From: an uncultured Prevotella sp.
GTDB lineage: Bacteria; Bacteroidota; Bacteroidia; Bacteroidales; Bacteroidaceae
NCBI GenBank assembly: GCA_938023885.1
Contig: CALJCU010000107.1
Location: forward strand, 1 to 10,862
DNA: 10,862 nt
Reading direction: 5' to 3'
The position numbers were made by a program, and so were the translations under genes. The notes beneath the pieces were generated by a model. The model was not told the DNA's origin and did not search any database. It was given only the letters and a program-made list of their open reading frames with translations. The first letter of the stretch is position 1; each line of letters opens with the position of its first letter. Below are positions 7,101 to 10,862 of this stretch, in pieces.

Positions 7101-8263
7101 TCATTGAGACGATACTTGTTCTGGCGCTTGCCGGTTCATTAGGTGCAAATATCTGGTTATGGAGGAAGAGCCGGAAGAAGGCAGAGAGAGCGGGGTTCCT
7201 CTTGGAGGCTATCGACAACGGCGACTATAATTTCCGTTTCTCACAAGAGATGAAAAACAAGAGTGACCGTCAGCTGAACATTTATCTCAACAAGATAAAG
7301 GACATCCTGAGTCATGCCCGGGAGGAACAGAGGGAAAAGGAACGCTTCTACGAATACATCCTTGACGGCGTCGGCACCGGTATTCTCCTGATCGATGAGG
7401 AACGGGGATTCGTCTATCAGTGTAACCAGGCTGCAAAGAAAATGCTTAGACGGTCCACTATCAGCTATGTGGGGCAGATAGAAGACAGCTTGAAACGCTT
7501 CTCCACACGCCGTTCTTACTCGACTCTGAAAGGCAAGCGGATGCTCGTCATCGCCTTCAGCGACATTCATGGTGAACTGGCTAACCAGGAGATTGACGCA
7601 TGGATCAAACTCATCCGTGTGCTTACCCACGAGATCATGAACACCATCACGCCAATTATCTCACTCTCCGCCACCATGCTCCCACAGAGTGAAGGAGAGG
7701 CAAGGGAGGGACTGATGGTAATCAACAAAACCGGCAGTGAACTCATGGACTTTGTAGAGAACTATCGGAAGTTCACGCACATCCCTGCTCCTCAGCCGAG
7801 AATTTTCTATCTCAAGGAATTTCTTGACCGCCAGATCCAACTGATCCGCACATTCATTGATGTCCCGTCCGGCATTGATCCCCGGCATCCTACGGGTGTC
7901 TTCCATCTCAGTGTTGCCCCGGACGACCTGATGGTGTATGCCGACGAGAGCCTCATAGCCCGTGTTGTTACTAACTTGCTGAAAAATGCTATTGAGGCTA
8001 CCGTTCAACAGCAGGAGAAAAGAATAGACATCACTGCCTACGCGGATGAGAACGATAATGTGGTGATTGACATCACCGACAATGGCAGGAGAATTGACGA
8101 GGATATCGCCTCGCACATCTTTGTGCCTTTCTTCACAACCAAGGAGAAAGGCAACGGCATCGGCTTGCCCCTCTCGCGGCAGATGATGCGGGCGAGCAAC
8201 GGCACGCTGGAGCTTGCACGCAACGAGCCGGGATGCGTCACCTTCCGTCTCACATTCCTGTAA
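7097..8263 (+). CDS. Membrane-anchored PAS sensor histidine kinase (388 aa)
   Basis: Partner kinase of the upstream response regulator. The start chosen is the ATG at 7097, inside an ATGA overlap with the regulator's stop codon; an in-frame upstream start at 7010 would overlap the regulator by 30 codons and is unlikely. One N-terminal membrane helix (about 3-22) with almost no extracytoplasmic part is followed by a HAMP-like linker (about 32-75, DNGDYNFRF), a PAS domain (about 85-155, VGTGILLIDEERGFVYQCNQAA), a dimerisation helix with phospho-acceptor H178 (LTHEIMNTITPI), and an HATPase domain: N box NLLKNAIEA (N297), G1 DNGRRI (D328), F box FFTTKEKG, G2 GNGIGLPL (352-359). It probably senses a cytoplasmic or membrane signal, since no periplasmic sensor domain exists. 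G1 lacks the second glycine of the usual DxGxG; N, F and G2 boxes look intact, so activity is expected. Confidence 0.94.
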   Translation: MIIETILVLALAGSLGANIWLWRKSRKKAERAGFLLEAIDNGDYNFRFSQEMKNKSDRQLNIYLNKIKDILSHAREEQREKERFYEYILDGVGTGILLIDEERGFVYQCNQAAKKMLRRSTISYVGQIEDSLKRFSTRRSYSTLKGKRMLVIAFSDIHGELANQEIDAWIKLIRVLTHEIMNTITPIISLSATMLPQSEGEAREGLMVINKTGSELMDFVENYRKFTHIPAPQPRIFYLKEFLDRQIQLIRTFIDVPSGIDPRHPTGVFHLSVAPDDLMVYADESLIARVVTNLLKNAIEATVQQQEKRIDITAYADENDNVVIDITDNGRRIDEDIASHIFVPFFTTKEKGNGIGLPLSRQMMRASNGTLELARNEPGCVTFRLTFL

Positions 8264-8377
8264 TGGGGGAAGAGACAGACAGAACACCTTTATGGGTATG
8301 ACCAAAAAACGGCTGTATTTATAATCAGTTGAATAATGTTGCCGTTAAACTACATTAAAACATTCACACCAGTTTTG

Positions 8378-8407
8378 TTTGTTTAGAATAATGTGCCGAT
8401 AATTGCA
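8378..8407 (+). promoter_or_regulatory. Weak candidate promoter of the small lipoprotein gene
   Basis: TTTG (8378-8381) is followed after 18 bases by TAATTGCA (8400-8407), an imperfect match to the Bacteroidetes -33/-7 pair TTTG-N19-TAnnTTTG. It would place the start near 8412 and give a leader of about 16 bases. The rest of the 164-base gap between the kinase and the lipoprotein (8264-8427) shows nothing else I can support. Confidence 0.3.
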
Positions 8408-8427
8408 CCGCAAAAATAACGATACAC

Positions 8428-8835
8428 ATGAAAAAGACCATTCTGCTTGTGAGCGCCCTGGCCCTCCTGGCTTCCTGCCAGCCGTCAGAGGATGAGAAAG
8501 CGGCACCACTGATGAACACCATCGACTCGCTCTATAAAGCCAAGAACTATCGTGCCACGCTCAACACCATCACGCGTCTGCGCGCTGAGCACCCGAAAGC
8601 CATCGAAAGTCGGGAAAAGGCATTGAAGTTCTGGCAGGATGCCTCCCTCAGGATGACACAGAATGACATCGGGTGCACCGACTCTGCCCTGCAGGCCACC
8701 ATCCAGCAATTGAAGGCAGAAAAGAATCTCTACCGGAAGAACATGCTGCGCGTCAAACGTGACTCGCTGCAGACGCGTTATCAGGCACTCGTCGGCACCG
8801 TGCTCGTCATCCACCGCAGGCAGGCAGAAAAATAA
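8428..8835 (+). CDS. Small predicted lipoprotein, function unknown (135 aa)
   Basis: I do not recognise the family. The N-terminus is a lipoprotein signal: MKK, a hydrophobic stretch, and lipobox LLASC with the lipidated cysteine at C17. The residues after it (CQPSEDEK) include an acidic cluster, which resembles surface-export signals described for some Bacteroidetes lipoproteins, so it may face outward; this is only suggestive. The mature part is charged and looks largely helical, with a tetratricopeptide-like opening (SLYKAKNYRATLNTITRLRAEHPKA) and a Lys/Arg/Gln-rich second half (about 85-120) that could form a coiled coil. There is one further cysteine (IGCTDS). It stands between the two-component genes and the DUF1599 operon with its own gap on each side, so it is probably transcribed alone. 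Real-gene confidence is high; function is unknown. Confidence 0.85.
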   Translation: MKKTILLVSALALLASCQPSEDEKAAPLMNTIDSLYKAKNYRATLNTITRLRAEHPKAIESREKALKFWQDASLRMTQNDIGCTDSALQATIQQLKAEKNLYRKNMLRVKRDSLQTRYQALVGTVLVIHRRQAEK

Positions 8836-8850
8836 CTAGCGTTTTCTGCC
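8823..8850 (+). terminator. Inverted repeat across the lipoprotein stop codon (possible terminator)
   Basis: GGCAGAAAA (8823-8831) and TTTTCTGCC (8842-8850) form a perfect 9-bp stem with a 10-base loop that contains the stop codon TAA (8833-8835). No T-run follows on the plus strand, so it is not a classical intrinsic terminator. It could still mark the 3' end of the lipoprotein transcript or protect it from decay. Confidence 0.4.
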
Positions 8851-8870
8851 ATACACTCCTAAAAATTTAG

Positions 8871-8878
8871 TAACTTTG
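8871..8878 (+). promoter_or_regulatory. Bacteroidetes -7 box (TAACTTTG) of the DUF1599-DoxX(-tpiA) operon
   Basis: TAACTTTG, followed by CA, is a full match to TAnnTTTG. It lies 22 bases before the ATG at 8901 and predicts a leader of about 18 bases. No clear TTTG -33 box is found; the TTTTCTG at 8842-8848 lies slightly too far upstream. Position and match make it a good housekeeping promoter candidate. Confidence 0.65.
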
Positions 8879-8900
8879 CAGACGTTAGGACTGATAGATT

Positions 8901-9455
8901 ATGGCAGAACAGAATAAACAGACAGAATCCACAGACCAGGAATTCAAGGATATCATGGCGGAGTGCCGTGACATCTTCGCCAAAAAGCTCCACGACTATG
9001 GAGCATCGTGGCGTATTCTCCGCCCAACATCCCTCACCGACCAGCTCTTCATCAAGGCCAAGCGCATCCGCGACTTGGAGACGACGGGCAAGGCAATGGT
9101 CAATGAGGGCATCCGGCCCGAGTTCCTGGCTTTGGTTAACTATGGCATCATCGGACTCATCCAGCTCTCCTGCCCTACTGTCATCAATCCTGACATGACA
9201 CCCGAGAAGGCACTCATGCTCTACGACGGTCTGGCGAGAGAGGCTTTCGAACTGATGCAGAAGAAGAACCACGACTATGGTGAGGCATGGCGTGACATGC
9301 GTGTGAGCAGTTACACCGACTTCATCCTTACGAAGATTGCCCGTATCAAAGTGTTGGAGGATCTTGACGGGAAAACTGCCATCTCGGAAGGCATCGACGC
9401 CAATCTGCTCGATATCATCAATTATTCTGTCTTTGGTGCTATCCGACTGAAATAA
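8901..9455 (+). CDS. Protein with two tandem DUF1599 domains (184 aa)
   Basis: The protein has two copies of one all-helical domain, about residues 20-92 and 113-184. They align with a constant offset of 93 residues: HDYGASWR (31-38) against HDYGEAWR (124-131), then R41 against R134, KAKRIRDLE against KIARIKVLE, EGIRPEFLALVNYGIIG against EGIDANLLDIINYSVFG. The conserved H-D-Y-G-x-x-W-R block is the family's best candidate functional site. I recognise this as DUF1599, which I recall has been linked to nucleotide modification or metabolism; no activity is shown here. No signal peptide or membrane helix, so it should be cytoplasmic. The DoxX-type gene starts 15 bases after its stop, and tpiA follows. 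The full length with both copies is the normal Bacteroidetes form as far as I recall. Family call firm, function unknown. Confidence 0.9.
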   Translation: MAEQNKQTESTDQEFKDIMAECRDIFAKKLHDYGASWRILRPTSLTDQLFIKAKRIRDLETTGKAMVNEGIRPEFLALVNYGIIGLIQLSCPTVINPDMTPEKALMLYDGLAREAFELMQKKNHDYGEAWRDMRVSSYTDFILTKIARIKVLEDLDGKTAISEGIDANLLDIINYSVFGAIRLK

Positions 9456-9470
9456 TGTTTGAGAAAGATT

Positions 9471-10784
9471 ATGGGGACAGACAATACACAACAACATAAC
9501 TCCAGACGACTCAAGACTACAGCGTTGATCCTTTTGATCAACGTATGCCGTTTGCTGTTAGGAGCCGTATTTGTCTTCTCGGGATTTGTGAAGGCCGTTG
9601 ACCCTATCGGCACACAATATAAGACACAAGACTATCTCGGTGCCATCGGCTTGGAAGGGATGATTCCCGACTGGGTGACACTCACGGCATCGGTTCTGCT
9701 TTCCGCCTTTGAGTTCAGCCTCGGCATCTTCCTCCTTCTTGCCATGCGCCGTCGTCTCGTATCGAAACTCACAGTGGCGTTCATGACCGTGGTGACGCTC
9801 ATCACGCTGTGGCTCGCCTTGTTCAATCCCGTGAAAGACTGTGGATGCTTCGGCGACGCTATCCATCTGACAAACGTGCAAAGCCTGCTGAAGAACATTG
9901 TGCTGCTCGCTGCCTCGCTCGTCATAGCCTGGCAACCGCTTCGCATGATCCGTTTCCTCTCACGCTCCACACAATGGATAGCGGCCAACTACACTATCCT
10001 CTTTGTGCTTCTGCTCAGTGCTCACTGTCTCTACCATCTGCCACTCATTGACTTCCGCCCTTATCACATCGGCATGAACATCAAGAAAGGCATGGAGATA
10101 CCGAAAGGTGCTCCACAGCCACAGTTTGAGACGACCTTCATCTTGCAGAAGAACGGAGTGAAGAAGGAATTTACGCTCGAAAACTATCCCGACTCCTCGT
10201 GGCAGTTTGTCGACTCAAAGACGGTGCAGACGAAAGAAGGCTATATGCCGCCTATCCACGACTTCTCCATACGGAAACCCGACGGCGACGACATCACGGA
10301 CAGTGTTCTCTCGGCACGCGGCTATGTCTTCCTGCTTATTTCCCCTCATCTGGAGCAGGCTGACGACTCCAACTTCGGGGACATTGACCAACTCTATGAA
10401 TACTGTCAAGAACAGAAGATTCCGTTCTATTGCCTCACGGCTTCCAACGACAAGGACATCCGTCATTGGGAAGATATCACGGGGGCGGAATATCCATTCT
10501 GTTTCACCGATGAGACAACGTTGAAGACCATCATCCGCAGCAACCCTGGTCTGTTGTTGCTGAAGAACGGTACCATCATCCGCAAATGGAGCCATAACGA
10601 CATACCCTCAAGTGCCAGTCTGAACGCTCCGCTCTCTAAGCTCGGCATCGGTGCCCCGCCCAAGAAAGGTATAGGAACAGTGCTTCTTCAGGTAATCCTT
10701 TGGTTCTTCATTCCTTTGTTCCTTCTGGTCTTCGCCGACCGCACATGGGCATGGACGAAACGAATAATGAAAGTTAGGAGTTAG
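9471..10784 (+). CDS. DoxX/MauE-like membrane protein with C-terminal thioredoxin-like part (437 aa)
   Basis: The N-terminal half is a DoxX/MauE-type membrane domain with helices near 15-38, 67-90, 97-116, 137-153 and 168-186. It carries the CGCFGD motif (C124, C126) after helix 3, typical of Bacteroidetes members, in which MauE-like proteins are thought to handle redox or electron transfer. A soluble region follows, then a part with thioredoxin-fold flavour (about 283-395: YVFLLISPHLEQ, later GLLLLKNGTIIRKWSH). The usual CxxC position reads SPHLEQ, so it is probably not an active disulfide reductase. A last helix (about 401-422) re-anchors the end. I chose the ATG at 9471; a TTG at 9459 would add four residues. 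It lies 15 bases after the DUF1599 gene and 55 before tpiA, likely one operon. The GTTAG repeat supplies its stop codon. Function unknown. Confidence 0.85.
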   Translation: MGTDNTQQHNSRRLKTTALILLINVCRLLLGAVFVFSGFVKAVDPIGTQYKTQDYLGAIGLEGMIPDWVTLTASVLLSAFEFSLGIFLLLAMRRRLVSKLTVAFMTVVTLITLWLALFNPVKDCGCFGDAIHLTNVQSLLKNIVLLAASLVIAWQPLRMIRFLSRSTQWIAANYTILFVLLLSAHCLYHLPLIDFRPYHIGMNIKKGMEIPKGAPQPQFETTFILQKNGVKKEFTLENYPDSSWQFVDSKTVQTKEGYMPPIHDFSIRKPDGDDITDSVLSARGYVFLLISPHLEQADDSNFGDIDQLYEYCQEQKIPFYCLTASNDKDIRHWEDITGAEYPFCFTDETTLKTIIRSNPGLLLLKNGTIIRKWSHNDIPSSASLNAPLSKLGIGAPPKKGIGTVLLQVILWFFIPLFLLVFADRTWAWTKRIMKVRS

Positions 10785-10791
10785 AAGTTAG
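10773..10791. repeat. Three GTTAG units at 7-bp spacing overlapping the DoxX-type gene's stop codon
   Basis: GTTAG occurs at 10773-10777, 10780-10784 and 10787-10791, with two-base linkers GA and AA. The middle copy provides the TAG stop, so the last residues (VRS) come from the repeat. Such short GTTAG-rich runs look like the small intergenic repeats I recall from Bacteroidetes genomes. No function can be assigned. Confidence 0.6.
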
Positions 10792-10839
10792 TCATCAGAT
10801 ACATTAATCACTAAACATTAATAATTTAACATTATTGTT

Positions 10840-10862
10840 ATGAGAAAGAAAATTGTAGCAGG
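10840..10862 (+). CDS. tpiA: Triose-phosphate isomerase, first codons only (runs off right edge)
   Basis: Only 23 bases are visible. They read MRKKIVA plus two bases (GG) of the next codon, which must be glycine. This matches the usual start of bacterial triose-phosphate isomerase (M-R-K-x-I-V-A-G-N-W-K-M-N). The enzyme interconverts dihydroxyacetone phosphate and glyceraldehyde 3-phosphate in glycolysis. The call is supported by context: I recall a DUF1599, DoxX-type, tpiA gene order in Bacteroidetes, often with a SPOR-domain gene and folE after it. The 55-base gap before it is AT-rich with no TAnnTTTG box, so it is probably cotranscribed with the DoxX-type gene. The start ATG and first residues are seen; the rest is inference. 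Confidence 0.75.

Noticed and set aside
8308..8346. AACGGC / GCCGTT inverted repeat after the kinase gene as a terminator
   Set aside because: Only a 6-bp stem with a 27-base loop and no T-run after it.
8391..8407. Sigma54-like site before the lipoprotein gene (TTGCA with a partial upstream half)
   Set aside because: The essential GG at -24 is missing at the right spacing; the minus-strand reading is one base off as well.
10819..10835. AATAAT / ATTATT inverted repeat before tpiA
   Set aside because: Short and purely AT-rich, expected by chance in such a spacer; no regulatory meaning can be supported.

Overview
The window looks like a chromosomal piece of a Bacteroidetes bacterium, most likely in or near the Prevotellaceae. 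This rests on four points: TAnnTTTG promoter boxes, start codons without clear Shine-Dalgarno sequences, large two-domain FtsX-type permeases of the Bacteroidetes kind, and a DUF1599 - DoxX/MauE - tpiA gene order that I recall from that phylum. The genus is an inference. There are no rRNA, tRNA, transposase, phage or CRISPR features, and no stretch over 300 bases lacks a gene.

Left half (minus strand, 1-5529): an envelope ABC-exporter operon read right to left. It encodes a TolC-like outer-membrane channel, a HlyD/MacA-like membrane-fusion protein, a complete 788-aa FtsX/MacB-type permease, and the first ~129 residues of a second such permease that runs off the left edge. The first three genes are 3-6 bases apart. 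The two permease genes are separated by 115 bases that hold three tandem 22-bp units, each able to form a hairpin. No ATPase gene is visible; one may lie beyond the left edge.

Centre (plus strand, 5745-8263): a divergent two-component system made of an NtrC-class sigma54 activator and a membrane-anchored PAS histidine kinase, joined by an ATGA start/stop overlap. The 215-base divergent region has a near-consensus sigma54 promoter pointing at tolC. Two matching 17-bp dyads, 22 bp apart and about 90 and 111 bp upstream of the predicted start, look like the activator's enhancer sites. The simplest reading is that the kinase and regulator switch on the exporter operon through sigma54. Both predicted transcripts of this region would start almost at their start codons.

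Right part (plus strand, 8428-10862): a small lipoprotein of unknown function, then a likely operon of a protein with two DUF1599 copies, a DoxX/MauE-type membrane protein with an extra thioredoxin-like part, and the first codons of triose-phosphate isomerase (tpiA) at the right edge. This part looks like ordinary core genome.

The most interesting points are the sigma54 promoter/enhancer layout with near-zero leaders, the tandem hairpin repeats inside the exporter operon, and the poorly understood DUF1599-DoxX pair ahead of tpiA.
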